Program-made: the position numbers and the translations under genes
Shown here: piece by piece, positions 16,866-25,292 of the stretch
Layout of the letters: the number at the start of each line of letters is the position of its first letter
Numbering within the stretch: the stretch's first letter is position 1
Assembly (NCBI RefSeq): GCF_900582625.1
Contig: NZ_UTIQ01000241.1
Span: 310,001-374,000, forward strand
DNA from: Pseudomonas viridiflava
GTDB lineage: Bacteria; Pseudomonadota; Gammaproteobacteria; Pseudomonadales; Pseudomonadaceae
Direction: 5' to 3'
DNA length: 64,000 nucleotides
The notes under the pieces: generated by a model
Told to the model about the DNA's origin: nothing
The model's input: only the letters and a program-made list of their open reading frames with translations
Database searches by the model: none

Positions 16866-17010
16866 CTAGACGGGGGCAGGCGGGGATTCAGAATGGAGGA
16901 AGGTGACAACCTGCGGAGTAAAAACCGGTTTCTCATGAGGCCAAGAACTGCGGTTCATCCGAAACTCTGGATTCCGAGTCGTCGGACCGCCGCTCCCGCG
17001 GAATGACAGA
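16866..17010. mobile_element. Diverged MITE-like element, copy C
   Basis: Lies between copies A and B. The left end is degraded. The core keeps CCGGTTTCT and AACTGCGGTTCATCCGAAAC, and the right arm has the long form with GTCGTCGGACCGCCG before GGAATGACAG. The whole gap 16691-17260 holds only these elements and no gene. Confidence 0.65.
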
Positions 17011-17027
17011 TGATTTAGCAAAAACCC

Positions 17028-17161
17028 CCGTCATTCCCGCGCACGCGGGAATCCAGAATGTTGGACGGGACGAAGATCGGAAGCAAAAAAGCGGTTTCTG
17101 CTGGGTCCGAAAACAGCGGTCAATCCGAAACTCTGGATTCCCGCCTTCGCGGGAATGACGG
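17028..17161. mobile_element. MITE-like palindromic element, copy B
   Basis: 134 bp with 14-bp terminal repeats CCGTCATTCCCGCG / CGCGGGAATGACGG. Both arms are the short form (CGCGGGAATCCAG and its complement). The core matches copy A with few changes. ATTCCC-N8-GGGAAT palindromes in the arms have the same form as Neisseria dRS3 repeats. Confidence 0.8.
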
Positions 17162-17213
17162 TGATTAGTTTGAAAGTGTCGCCCCAAACAAAAAGACATC
17201 GGTCTCGCAACCA

Positions 17214-17242
17214 TAAAAAAACCGCTCCGAAGAGCGGCTTTT
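17214..17242 (-). terminator. Rho-independent terminator of the 17261 gene
   Basis: CCGCTC / GAGCGG stem with loop CGAA, followed on the minus strand by seven T bases. It is 19 bp past the stop of the 17261-17587 gene and also ends the hydrolase operon. Confidence 0.85.
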
Positions 17243-17260
17243 CATAACCCAGCCACCCAA

Positions 17261-17587
17261 TCACTCTGTCTTCTGCGGCGTCTCCTGCCCAATACACCGC
17301 ACGGCCTTCTTACGGTTATCCACCAGCACGCCAGTCAAACCCTTCTGCTCGGTATCAAACAACACCACCACGCCATCCACGCATTGCGCCACCTGCGCGG
17401 CCGGTTCCAGGGAGACCTTGTAGTCCTCGCCCGGCACAGTCTTGAGCATGGTGAATTCGGAGAGCAGCAACGCGTCTTCGGGTTTGGCGATGTGCAGGTA
17501 GCCGTAGTACCAGAGCGCGGCCACGGTGCCGATGATGCTGCACACGCCGGTGATGATCAGGGGAATTGCATCGCGTTGTTCGCTCAT
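17261..17587 (-). CDS. Small single-span membrane protein, unknown
   Basis: 108 residues beginning MSEQRDAIPLIITGVCSIIG. One hydrophobic span at about residues 9-30 suggests an inner-membrane anchor with a soluble C-terminal domain of about 75 residues. That domain carries two Cys (at QCVDG and RCIGQ) that could pair in the periplasm. I recognise no family. Its ATG overlaps the stop of the upstream alpha/beta hydrolase by 4 bp (ATGA), so the two are translationally coupled. A clear terminator follows. Confidence 0.75.
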   Translation of the reverse strand: MSEQRDAIPLIITGVCSIIGTVAALWYYGYLHIAKPEDALLLSEFTMLKTVPGEDYKVSLEPAAQVAQCVDGVVVLFDTEQKGLTGVLVDNRKKAVRCIGQETPQKTE

Positions 17588-18489
17588 TGCGCTGTCTCTG
17601 CTTTTGAATCGGAAGTCGGGGTGTTGGGCACTTCAGCCAGGCGCCGCAGGCCGGTAAAGCCGGTGGGGTCGCTGAGGAACATGAGCATTACTTGCCGCCA
17701 TACGGGGTCTGCGAAGGTTTGCACATGGCCGCCACGCGTGGGCTGGAACACTCGCGGCGGGCGCGCAGCTTGATACAAGCTCACGCCGTTGGAAAGGGGC
17801 ACGACCGTATCGTCGATGCTCTGGTAGATCAACAACGGCAGCTGCGGCAAATTGCCAATGGCGGCGAGCGCGCTGTCGCCGTCGGGCACCAGCCACGACA
17901 GCGGCACCTGCAGCGGCCAGGTCAGCCACGAGTTGCTCAGGGTCAGCTGAGCAATGTCGCGGTAGCTGGCTGGCACGCCATCCAGCACCAGGGCGCTCAG
18001 GCGTTTGGCTTGTTCGGGGTGTTCGCTAAGGTAACGCACCGCCAGCGCGCCACCGATGCTTTGCCCGAGCACGTACAGCGGCTGACCGTTGGTTTCAGGC
18101 GCGGCGTGCAGCCAGGCGAAGGCGGCGTCGATGTCTTGGTAAACGCCTGGCAGATTCGGTTTGCCTTCGGAATTGCCGTAGCCCCGGTAATCGAGCAGCA
18201 GCACGTTGTAACCCTGCTCCGGCAACCAGTAGCTGCCGCCCAGATGGGTGGCCACATTCCCGCCGTTCCCATGCAGGTGCAGCACCGTGCCTTTGACCGC
18301 AACACCCGCTTTCGCCGGCATCCACCAGGCATGCAGGCGCGTGCCGTCTGTAGCAGTGAGAGCAACGTCACGGTAGTCGACCTTGGCCACGGCAGGCGTG
18401 AAGGGCAGGCCTTTTTGCGGGAAGAACAGCAGATTGCTGCAACCGCATAAGCTGACCAGCAGCAGACCAAGCATCAGCAGTCGTCGCAT
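17584..18489 (-). CDS. Alpha/beta hydrolase lipoprotein
   Basis: 301-residue serine hydrolase with a lipoprotein signal; the lipobox SLCGC has Cys at residue 17. Family marks are LHLHGNGGNV (oxyanion region), LLLDYRGYGNSEG, the nucleophile elbow GQSIGG, an acidic residue in YQSIDDTVVP and the catalytic His in RGGHVQTF. It resembles the BEM46/YfhR group found near membranes. GGGGAGGC lies just before ATG 18489; a TTG one codon upstream is less likely. First gene of a two-gene operon with the small membrane protein. The substrate is unknown. Confidence 0.85.
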   Translation of the reverse strand: MRRLLMLGLLLVSLCGCSNLLFFPQKGLPFTPAVAKVDYRDVALTATDGTRLHAWWMPAKAGVAVKGTVLHLHGNGGNVATHLGGSYWLPEQGYNVLLLDYRGYGNSEGKPNLPGVYQDIDAAFAWLHAAPETNGQPLYVLGQSIGGALAVRYLSEHPEQAKRLSALVLDGVPASYRDIAQLTLSNSWLTWPLQVPLSWLVPDGDSALAAIGNLPQLPLLIYQSIDDTVVPLSNGVSLYQAARPPRVFQPTRGGHVQTFADPVWRQVMLMFLSDPTGFTGLRRLAEVPNTPTSDSKAETAQ

Positions 18490-18526
18490 CAATCGCCTCC
18501 CCTACGCGTTTTATCCAAGCCTGTCT

Positions 18527-19822
18527 TTACAGAATGTTGGCGTAGTCGGCTTCGATGCGGTCCAGGCTCAGGTGGTTGAGGAAGTTGGAGAAACACATCC
18601 AGGCCGACAACGCGTTGAGGTCGCGAAATTGCGGAGGCAGGTATTTGGGCGGCACCACCAGGCCTTCGTCGACCAACTGGCGCAAGGTGCGCATGTCTTC
18701 CAGCGTGGCCTTGCCGCAGAACAGCAGCGGAATGGCTTCGAGCTTGCCTTTGCGCACAGCCAACTGGATGTAGTTGTAGATCAGGATAAAACCCTTGAGG
18801 TACGACAAATCCTTGGTGAACGGCAACCCGTCTGGCGTTGAGCCCCGGAAGCTGCGGCTGGCGTTGGCGTAGCTCTGCTCCATGTCGAAGCCCTGGGCGC
18901 GAAAGAAGTCGAAAACCTGAAGGAAGTCTGCGCCCTCCTCGGCCATGTGGATGGCGCGCGTGCGGTTGGTCAGCTTGCGCAAGCGGCTCGGGTACGAGGC
19001 GAACGCGATCACTTCCATGAGAATGGCCAGGCCTTCCTGGGTCACCGTCGAGGAAGGCGGGCCTTTGGCGAGGAAGGTGCAGATAGGCTGGTTCAAGCCG
19101 TTCAGCGTGGTGCCCACATGCACCAGCCCTTCGTGTACTTCCAGGGCGCGCACGTCGCGTTCGTTGAACATGGCGTCAGCGCGAATCTTGATGTAATCGG
19201 CGCCGGCAGCAGCATCGGCCAGAATGCCGTCCGACTCGAACACCCGAATGGTGCTCTGCTCTTCACCAAACACGGTGTTCAACCGGCCTTGCAGCAACTG
19301 CACGGCGTCTTTGGCGGTGAGGGTTTTCGGCTCGTCTTTGAGGTCGCCGCGGTCGTCGATTTTGTTCAGGTAATCGGAAAACATCAGGCCGAGGTCGGCC
19401 AGGGTCGGGTCGCCGGCGTGAAAGGCGTCGGAGGCGGAGCCGTAGAGTTCTTGCGAGATCAGGCCGAAATCCGGGGTGCCGCGCGCTTCGAGCATGCGGA
19501 TCACCATGCGGTATTCCTTGCACATGCGCCGCATGATCTGCCCCACCGGGTTGAACTGGCCGAGCTGGCGGGTGATGTCGCGCTCGATGTTCTGAAATTC
19601 CAGTTTTTTGGCACCGGAATCAAAACCCAGCGGCCGGCCGGCGTAGTAGTCGCGACCTACCTGCGGCATTTCCTTGCCTTTGCCCTTGAGGAACGCCTGG
19701 CGCACGTTGTCGTCCCACTTGACGGCGTCCAGCACGCGAATCGGCGTTTGCGCTTCCACCAGCCGGTCGGACAGCGCGCGAATGACTAATTGGTAGTTGT
19801 CGAGTGGGGTTTGGCTGTTCAT
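18527..19822 (-). CDS. Flavohemoglobin expression-modulating QEGLA motif protein (DUF1704)
   Basis: 431-residue cytoplasmic protein of the DUF1704 family. Two features fit a zinc peptidase-like site: HEGLVHVGTTLNG near residue 230 and the name-giving TQEGLAILMEV near residue 265. In other bacteria members are linked to flavohaemoglobin expression, but the biochemical role is not settled. ATG 19822 has GAGGGA upstream; the longer frame to 19960 crosses a REP sequence. It ends 37 bp before the hydrolase start on the same strand, so cotranscription is possible. Confidence 0.87.
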   Translation of the reverse strand: MNSQTPLDNYQLVIRALSDRLVEAQTPIRVLDAVKWDDNVRQAFLKGKGKEMPQVGRDYYAGRPLGFDSGAKKLEFQNIERDITRQLGQFNPVGQIMRRMCKEYRMVIRMLEARGTPDFGLISQELYGSASDAFHAGDPTLADLGLMFSDYLNKIDDRGDLKDEPKTLTAKDAVQLLQGRLNTVFGEEQSTIRVFESDGILADAAAGADYIKIRADAMFNERDVRALEVHEGLVHVGTTLNGLNQPICTFLAKGPPSSTVTQEGLAILMEVIAFASYPSRLRKLTNRTRAIHMAEEGADFLQVFDFFRAQGFDMEQSYANASRSFRGSTPDGLPFTKDLSYLKGFILIYNYIQLAVRKGKLEAIPLLFCGKATLEDMRTLRQLVDEGLVVPPKYLPPQFRDLNALSAWMCFSNFLNHLSLDRIEADYANIL

Positions 19823-19850
19823 CGGTCCCTCGCTTTTCAACATCAAGAGC

Positions 19851-19874
19851 ATCGCGGCTGAAGCCGCTCCTACA
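19851..19874. repeat. REP palindrome
   Basis: Core ATCGCGGCTGAAGCCGCTCC plus TACA, between the lipoprotein stop at 19887 and the DUF1704 start. Confidence 0.85.
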
Positions 19875-19886
19875 GAATGCGGTTTG

Positions 19887-20450
19887 CTATTCGCCGGTGC
19901 GTTGGTAGCGCGCCACTTCGACGAACACGTCCGAGTTGGCTTGGTCGTCGAGGTAGGCAAACACCTTTTCCAGCGGGCTGGTGATGAGCACGCCGTCGCC
20001 TTCCGGGGTTTCTATCACATCGCCCTGCAAACCACCGACTTGCAGCTCTTGGCTAACCCGGTCGATGTCGAGGTTATAGAGCAACAGCTCGTTGTCTTTG
20101 GTCAGCTCAAAGCCGCCAATGGCGAAGTTCGCGCCCAGGGTTTTCGGCAGGCCCGCCGACAAGTACCAGCGACTGCCGTGGTGCGACACGGTGAAGCTGT
20201 ATTCCTCGACGCTCTTGGCGTTATCGGGGCTGTTGATATAGGTGCGGGCTTTGTAGACGTTCGAGCCGGAGCGGCTGATGTCCAGGTAGAGGGTGTCGCC
20301 GAATTCATTCTTGCGCGTCCACTCACCCAACAGCGGCATGGGCGCCGGTTCGTTGGCGGGGATGGGGTCTTTAAACGTCACCAGGCAGCCGCTGAGCAAC
20401 AGGAACGACAAGGCCATCAGCACGCGCCAGACGTTTATCGATTTTTCCAT
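19887..20450 (-). CDS. Hypothetical lipoprotein
   Basis: 187 residues from ATG 20450, beginning MEKSINVWRVLMALSFLLLSGC, a lipoprotein signal with Cys at residue 22. AAGGAG lies upstream at somewhat long spacing. The mature part is beta-rich (GEWTRKNEFGDTLYLDISRSG, in parts) and contains two similar read-outs that look like a lipocalin-like or DUF-type envelope protein; I cannot name the family. It stands between the TetR gene and the DUF1704 gene, both on the same strand. Function unknown. Confidence 0.75.
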   Translation of the reverse strand: MEKSINVWRVLMALSFLLLSGCLVTFKDPIPANEPAPMPLLGEWTRKNEFGDTLYLDISRSGSNVYKARTYINSPDNAKSVEEYSFTVSHHGSRWYLSAGLPKTLGANFAIGGFELTKDNELLLYNLDIDRVSQELQVGGLQGDVIETPEGDGVLITSPLEKVFAYLDDQANSDVFVEVARYQRTGE

Positions 20451-20564
20451 CCGCAGCCCACTCCTTCTTACGTTTGCCATTACCACTGCCACTCCCCTGA
20501 CTACAAAACGGCGCACCCTACTCCTGAAATGTGACAAGTGATGCGAACCGGGATTCGAGCAGCT

Positions 20565-21275
20565 CTACAGGCCAAGCACCAGATAAATGTAGCGTTTGAG
20601 CAGCGCCAGTTGCTCGGCGCTGTTCATGTTCGATGCGCCGTCGATCAAGCCCTGGTATTCCATACGCTCAACGATACCGGTGAGCACCTTGGCGTCTTCG
20701 GTTGGGTGCTGCGAACCCAATACCTCAAAGAAATGCGTCACGCCCTGCTGCAGAATTTGCCGGTGCGAGCGCACCAGTTCATGCAAGCGCGGGTTGAGCA
20801 AGGCTTCCTGCTGAAACGCGCGCTCGGCCAGCAGATGCGCTGGGCGCTCCATCACTTGGCGGTACACGTAATCGACCGCCATGGCGGCGATATAGTCGGC
20901 CAGCTCACGGCGCGACTCGGCGCTGCCATGCAGTTTTTCCACACGCGCGCGCAACAGCCCTTCAGCCCCTTCCCAAAACGCAGCCATGTCGGCAGCGCTG
21001 CGTTCTACGAACAACGCGAAGGTATCGGTGATGAGGTCGTTGATGTCTTTGAAGTAATAGGTGGTGGCAGACAACGGTACGTCGGCCTCGGCGGCCACGG
21101 CGCGGTGCCGGACTGCCCGTACGCCTTCGCGAATGATGATGCGCATGGCGGCATCGAGAATGGCTTGACGGCGTTGTTCACTGCCCTGGCGGCTGGCCTT
21201 GCGGCCTTGGTACTGCACGCTTTCGGCAACGGCGCTGGCGACGTCTGCGGCTCTGTCTCGGGAAGGTTGGGTCAC
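20565..21275 (-). CDS. TetR/AcrR family regulator
   Basis: 236-residue regulator from a GTG start at 21275, chosen because GAGAGG lies about 12 bases upstream and the in-frame ATG at 21296 has no ribosome site. The N-terminal helix-turn-helix (RRQAILDAAMRIIIREG ... PLSATTYYF) spans about residues 35-85. The C-terminal half is helical with a hydrophobic ligand-type core. It sits between lysS and the lipoprotein gene on the same strand. No operator or target is evident; regulation of the adjacent lipoprotein is only a possibility. Confidence 0.85.
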   Translation of the reverse strand: MTQPSRDRAADVASAVAESVQYQGRKASRQGSEQRRQAILDAAMRIIIREGVRAVRHRAVAAEADVPLSATTYYFKDINDLITDTFALFVERSAADMAAFWEGAEGLLRARVEKLHGSAESRRELADYIAAMAVDYVYRQVMERPAHLLAERAFQQEALLNPRLHELVRSHRQILQQGVTHFFEVLGSQHPTEDAKVLTGIVERMEYQGLIDGASNMNSAEQLALLKRYIYLVLGL

Positions 21276-21390
21276 GACTGGGCTTACCTCTCGCATTGGT
21301 GAAATGCTCGCAATGGTGAAACTCTCGCCTTGGAGCACGCCTAGGCAGAATAAATCCCTTCCCCACTAAACCTTTCTAGCCGCTACCGCA

Positions 21391-21424
21391 GCAGGCCGAA
21401 CGCATGGGCATGCGCTCGGCCTGC
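21391..21424 (-). terminator. Hairpin after lysS
   Basis: 16-bp stem with one mismatch (GCAGGCCGAACGCATG / CATGCGCTCGGCCTGC) and a 2-base loop, 6 bp past the lysS stop. There is no T tract, so the terminator role is inferred from place and strength. Confidence 0.55.
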
Positions 21425-21429
21425 ATTGC

Positions 21430-22944
21430 TTACGCCTGAGGGCGCATGTGGGGGAACAGGATCACGTCGCGAATAGACGGCGCATCCGTCAACAACATCA
21501 CCAAACGGTCGATACCAATGCCCTCGCCCGCTGTCGGCGGCATGCCGTACTCCAACGCGCGGACGAAATCGGCGTCGTAGTGCATGGCTTCGTCGTCGCC
21601 GGCGTCCTTGTCGGCCACCTGCGCCTGAAAGCGTTCGGCCTGGTCTTCGGCGTCGTTCAACTCCGAATAGGCGTTGGCGATTTCACGGCCACCGATAAAC
21701 AGCTCGAAGCGGTCGGTCACGCTTGGGTCTTGGTCGTTACGACGGGCCAGCGGCGACACTTCGAACGGGTACTGGGTAATGAAATGCGGTTGTTCGAGTT
21801 TGTGCTCGACCAGCTCTTCGAAAATCATCACCTGCAATTTGCCCAGACCTTCGAAGCCCAGCACCTTGGCGCCAGCTTTCTTGGCGATTTCGCGCGCTTT
21901 GTCGATGTCGGTAAGGTCGGCAGCGGTGAGTTCCGGGTTGTACTTGAGGATCGAGTCGAACACCGACAGGCGCACAAACGGCTCGCCGAAGTGGAACACC
22001 TTGCCCTGGTACGGCACGTCGGTGCTGCCCAGCACCAGCTGCGCCAACTCGCGGAACAGTTCCTCGGTGAGGTCCATGTTGTCTTCGTAGTCGGCGTAGG
22101 CCTGGTAGAACTCGAGCATGGTGAACTCGGGGTTGTGCCGGGTCGAAACGCCTTCGTTACGGAAGTTGCGGTTGATCTCGAACACGCGCTCAAAGCCGCC
22201 CACTACCAGACGCTTGAGGTACAGCTCCGGCGCGATGCGCAGGTACATGCCCATATCCAATGCGTTGTGGTGGGTTTCAAACGGCTTAGCTGCGGCGCCG
22301 CCCGGAATGGTTTGCAGCATCGGCGTTTCCACTTCGAGGAAGTCGCGCTTCATCAAAAAGCTGCGGATGTGGGCGATGACTTGCGAACGAACGCGGAAGG
22401 TCTGGCGGGTTTCTTCGTTAACGATCAGGTCAACGTAGCGCTGGCGATAACGGGTTTCGGTGTCGGTCAGGCCGTGGTGCTTGTCCGGCAGCGGACGCAG
22501 CGACTTGGTCAGCAGGCGCACGCTGGTCATCTCAACGTACAAGTCGCCTTTGCCGGAACGGGCCAGGGTGCCTTCGGCGGCGATGATGTCGCCCAGGTCC
22601 CAGGTTTTTACCTCAGCCAGTGTTTCTTCCGACAGGGTTTTGCGATTCACGTACACCTGAATGCGGCCGGTCATGTCCTGGATAACCATGAACGCGCCAC
22701 GGTTGAGCATGATGCGACCGGCAACCTTCACCGGGATGGCCGCTGCTTCCAGTTCTTCCTTGGTCTTGTCGGCGTACTGCTTTTGCAGGTCGTTGCAGTA
22801 ATTGTCGCGACGGAAGTCATTGGGGAAGGCCTGACCTTTGCTGCGCGCGGCGGCGAGCTTTTCTTTGCGCAGGGCAATCAGGGAATTTTCTTCCTGTTGC
22901 AGCGCTTGCAGGTCGGGTTGCGGTTCGGCTTTGTGGTCGCTCAT
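21430..22944 (-). CDS. lysS: Lysyl-tRNA synthetase, class II
   Basis: Charges tRNA-Lys in the cytoplasm. 504 residues, the typical class II length. The N-terminal OB-fold anticodon-binding domain covers about 60-150 (VKVAGRIMLNRGAFMVIQD, in the beginning). Class II motif 2 is FRNEGVSTRHNPEFTMLE and motif 3 is GIGIDRLVMLLTD near the C-terminus. ATG 22944 is followed by a short charged leader (MSDHKAEPQPD). prfB lies directly upstream on the same strand, with 124 bp and one REP between them, the conserved prfB-lysS pair. A strong hairpin follows the stop. Confidence 0.97.
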   Translation of the reverse strand: MSDHKAEPQPDLQALQQEENSLIALRKEKLAAARSKGQAFPNDFRRDNYCNDLQKQYADKTKEELEAAAIPVKVAGRIMLNRGAFMVIQDMTGRIQVYVNRKTLSEETLAEVKTWDLGDIIAAEGTLARSGKGDLYVEMTSVRLLTKSLRPLPDKHHGLTDTETRYRQRYVDLIVNEETRQTFRVRSQVIAHIRSFLMKRDFLEVETPMLQTIPGGAAAKPFETHHNALDMGMYLRIAPELYLKRLVVGGFERVFEINRNFRNEGVSTRHNPEFTMLEFYQAYADYEDNMDLTEELFRELAQLVLGSTDVPYQGKVFHFGEPFVRLSVFDSILKYNPELTAADLTDIDKAREIAKKAGAKVLGFEGLGKLQVMIFEELVEHKLEQPHFITQYPFEVSPLARRNDQDPSVTDRFELFIGGREIANAYSELNDAEDQAERFQAQVADKDAGDDEAMHYDADFVRALEYGMPPTAGEGIGIDRLVMLLTDAPSIRDVILFPHMRPQA

Positions 22945-23016
22945 GTTTTTTCGGTATCCATTACAGGGTGCGGTACGCGCAGGTGTGGGAATTCGGCGGC
23001 TTATTGCATCACGGCC

Positions 23017-23040
23017 ATCGCGGCTGAAGCCGCTCCCACA
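23017..23040. repeat. REP palindrome
   Basis: ATCGCGGCTGAAGCCGCTCC plus CACA in the short gap between prfB and lysS. Confidence 0.85.
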
Positions 23041-23068
23041 CTGCGTCCGATTCAGTTACTCGGCGGTT

Positions 23069-24164
23069 TTAAAGCCCTTGTTTGAGGCTCGCGATCAGGT
23101 ATTCGTCCAGATCGCCGTCCAGCACTTTGTCACAGTCGCTGCGCTCGATGCTGGTGCGCAGGTCTTTGATGCGCGAGGCGTCGAGTACATAGGAGCGAAT
23201 CTGGTGACCCCAGCCGATATCCGACTTGGTGTCTTCCAGCGCCTGGGACGCCGCGTTGCGTTTCTGCACTTCCTGCTCATACAAACGAGCACGGAGCATC
23301 TTCATCGCGGTGTCTTTGTTGGCGTGTTGCGAGCGCTCGTTCTGGCAGCTGACCACGGTGTTGGTCGGCACGTGGGTAATACGCACGGCCGAGTCGGTGG
23401 TGTTTACGTGCTGACCACCGGCACCGGATGAACGATAGGTGTCAATCCGCAGGTCTGCCGGGTTGATCTCGATTTCGATGTTGTCGTCGATTTCCGGCGA
23501 CACAAACACCGCCGAGAACGAGGTATGGCGACGGTTACCCGAGTCGAATGGGCTTTTTCGTACAAGACGGTGAACGCCGATCTCGGTGCGCAGCCAACCA
23601 AACGCGTATTCGCCTTTGATATGCACGGTGGCGCCTTTGATGCCCGCCACTTCACCGGCCGACAATTCCATGATGGTCGCGTCAAAGCCGCGCTTGTCGG
23701 CCCAGCGCAGGTACATGCGCAGCAGAATGTTGGCCCAGTCCTGGGCTTCAGTGCCGCCGGAACCGGCCTGGATATCGAGGTAAGCGTTATTGGCGTCCAT
23801 TTCACCGCTGAACATGCGGCGGAATTCGAGCTTCTCCAGCGCTTCGCGCAGGCGCTCGACCTCGGCGGCCACGTCGTCGACGGCGCCTTGGTCTTCTTCC
23901 TCAGCTGCCATTTGCAGCAGATCGCGGGCATCGCTGAGGCCGCTGCTCATTTCGTCGAGGGTTTCGACGATTTGCGCCAACTGAGCGCGTTCGCGGCCCA
24001 GATTCTGCGCATATTCGGGGTTGTTCCACACGGCTGGGTCTTCCAGCTCGCGGTTGACTTCCGTCAGACGATCACTCTTGTGATCGTAGTCAAAGATACC
24101 CCCGAATCGTTTCGGAACGTTCGGAGAGGTCCTTGATGCTGTTAAGGATCGGGTTGATTTCCAT
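23069..24164 (-). CDS. prfB: Peptide chain release factor 2, with programmed +1 frameshift
   Basis: RF2 recognises UGA and UAA and triggers peptide release. The zero frame starts at ATG 24164 (MEINPILNSIKDLSERSETIRGYL) and meets TGA at codon 25 (24092-24090). The site reads CTT TGA C, with a GGGGGT Shine-Dalgarno-like run just before it, the classic RF2 autoregulatory shift. Skipping T at 24092 joins it to the +1 frame, DYDHKSDRLTEV onward, ending at 23069: 364 residues in all. The SPF recognition tripeptide (KSPFDSGNRRH) and the catalytic GGQ (GAGGQHVNTTDS) are present. A single-frame reading from further upstream gives a wrong N-terminus. Confidence 0.97.
24090..24102 (-). promoter_or_regulatory. 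RF2 programmed frameshift site
   Basis: GGGGGTAT-CTT-TGA on the minus strand, followed by C at 24089. The poor UGAC stop context, slippery CUU and upstream purine-rich run match the known RF2 recoding element. Confidence 0.95.
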
Positions 24165-24267
24165 GGTGGGCAGCACTCGCAGGCGTTACTTTCGAAAAGC
24201 CGGCGAGTATACCCGAGTAGATATGCGGGTTGCAGCGGGAAATCGGGGGGATTGACGTTTGCTTCGG

Positions 24268-24384
24268 CCCTCACCCCAACCCTCTCCCGCGAGCGGGAGA
24301 GGGGGCTGACCGAGCGTTCCTGAAAGGATGCCGGCGATTGGATTCCCCTCGCCCGCTTGCGGGAGAGGGGCTAGGGGTGAGGGG
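24268..24384. repeat. CCCTCACCCCAACCCTCTCCC-type inverted repeat
   Basis: Two facing palindromic blocks (CCCTCTCCCGCGAGCGGGAG at about 24281-24300 and CCCGCTTGCGGGAGAGGGG at about 24352-24370) with the usual CTCACCCC/GGGGTGAG ends. The same repeat recurs at 54504. It lies between the DUF533 stop and the prfB start. Confidence 0.8.
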
Positions 24385-24393
24385 CTCTTGCCG

Positions 24394-25101
24394 TTAAACC
24401 GCCTGACGCACCTGATTCTCCAACTCCAGCTTCAACGACGGCTCAAGCTTCAACTGCTTGGCCAGTTCGTCCAGATATGCACGCTCCATAAAGTGCTCTT
24501 CATCCACCATCAACACGCTCGCCACATACATTTCCGCCGCCATTTCCGGCGTAGTGGCCACACGGGCGACATCGGCTGGGTCGAGGGGTTTGTTCAGTTC
24601 GAGGTCGAGCCAGGTTTTCAGCTCGGGATCGTTGGTCAGCTTGACGAATTCGCCTTCAATCAACTGCCGCTCACGGGCATCGACGTGGCCATCGGCTTTG
24701 GCCGCTGCCACCAGCGCTTTGAGAATGCCCTGGCTGTGCAGCTCGGCCTGCGACTCCGGCAGGCGGTCGAGGGTTTGCGGTTCGGTGACGGCGCCGTTGG
24801 CCTGATTGGCCTGCCAGTTGCCGTAGGCTTTGTAGGCGATCACGCCCAGCGCGGCGAGGCCGCCGTAGGTCAGGGCTTTACCGCCCAGCTTGCGCGCGCT
24901 CTTGTTGCCCAGCAGCAGGCCCATGGCCCCGGCTGCCAGCGCGCCGCCACCGGCACCGCCGAGCAAACTGCCGAGATTGGCGCTGTCCAGCAGCCCGCCA
25001 GCCTTACCGCCACTGTTGCCGGGCTTGGCGCCGCCGGTTTTGCTTTGCAGCAGATCCTGGCCGGACTTGAGCAGTTGATCGAGTAAGCCACGGGTGTTCA
25101 T
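24394..25101 (-). CDS. DUF533/TerB-like inner-membrane protein (YebE family)
   Basis: 235 residues. The N-terminal half is rich in Gly/Ala/Leu (GSLLGGAGGGALAAGAMGLLLG near residues 45-66, in parts), with hydrophobic spans likely in the inner membrane. The C-terminal half (about 120-230) is a TerB-like helical domain containing KADGHVDARERQLIEGEF. The family is DUF533, of unknown function, with some envelope-stress links. ATG 25101 has a very good GGAGG five bases away, so the longer frame to 25146 is rejected. It sits alone between prfB and wspR. Confidence 0.87.
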   Translation of the reverse strand: MNTRGLLDQLLKSGQDLLQSKTGGAKPGNSGGKAGGLLDSANLGSLLGGAGGGALAAGAMGLLLGNKSARKLGGKALTYGGLAALGVIAYKAYGNWQANQANGAVTEPQTLDRLPESQAELHSQGILKALVAAAKADGHVDARERQLIEGEFVKLTNDPELKTWLDLELNKPLDPADVARVATTPEMAAEMYVASVLMVDEEHFMERAYLDELAKQLKLEPSLKLELENQVRQAV

Positions 25102-25213
25102 AACGCCTCCAGTCATTGAATAAACCGACCGGCAGACTAGAACCAAACGCGGGAAAAGCCCTACACGAGAGTGTTTGCGGATGTTGCTTTTGCTGGAGCC
25201 GAGGTTTCCAGGA

Positions 25214-25278
25214 ATCGAGGCTGAAGCCTCTCCTACAAGAGTCCTCGTTCCACTGTGGGAGAGGCTTCAGCCTCGATT
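25214..25278. repeat. Facing REP pair
   Basis: AATCGAGGCTGAAGCCTCTC (from 25214) and its inverted partner GAGAGGCTTCAGCCTCGATT (25259-25278) form a large hairpin in the gap downstream of wspR. Confidence 0.85.
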
Positions 25279-25292
25279 GGCCCTCAAGACGA

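Noticed and set aside
16692..17297. Short frames within the MITE cluster
   Set aside because: They follow the palindromic repeats and change with them; no start signal and no protein family.
21448..23085. 545-residue plus-strand frame over lysS
   Set aside because: Antisense to lysS, whose class II motifs are continuous; composition is typical of a GC-rich shadow frame.
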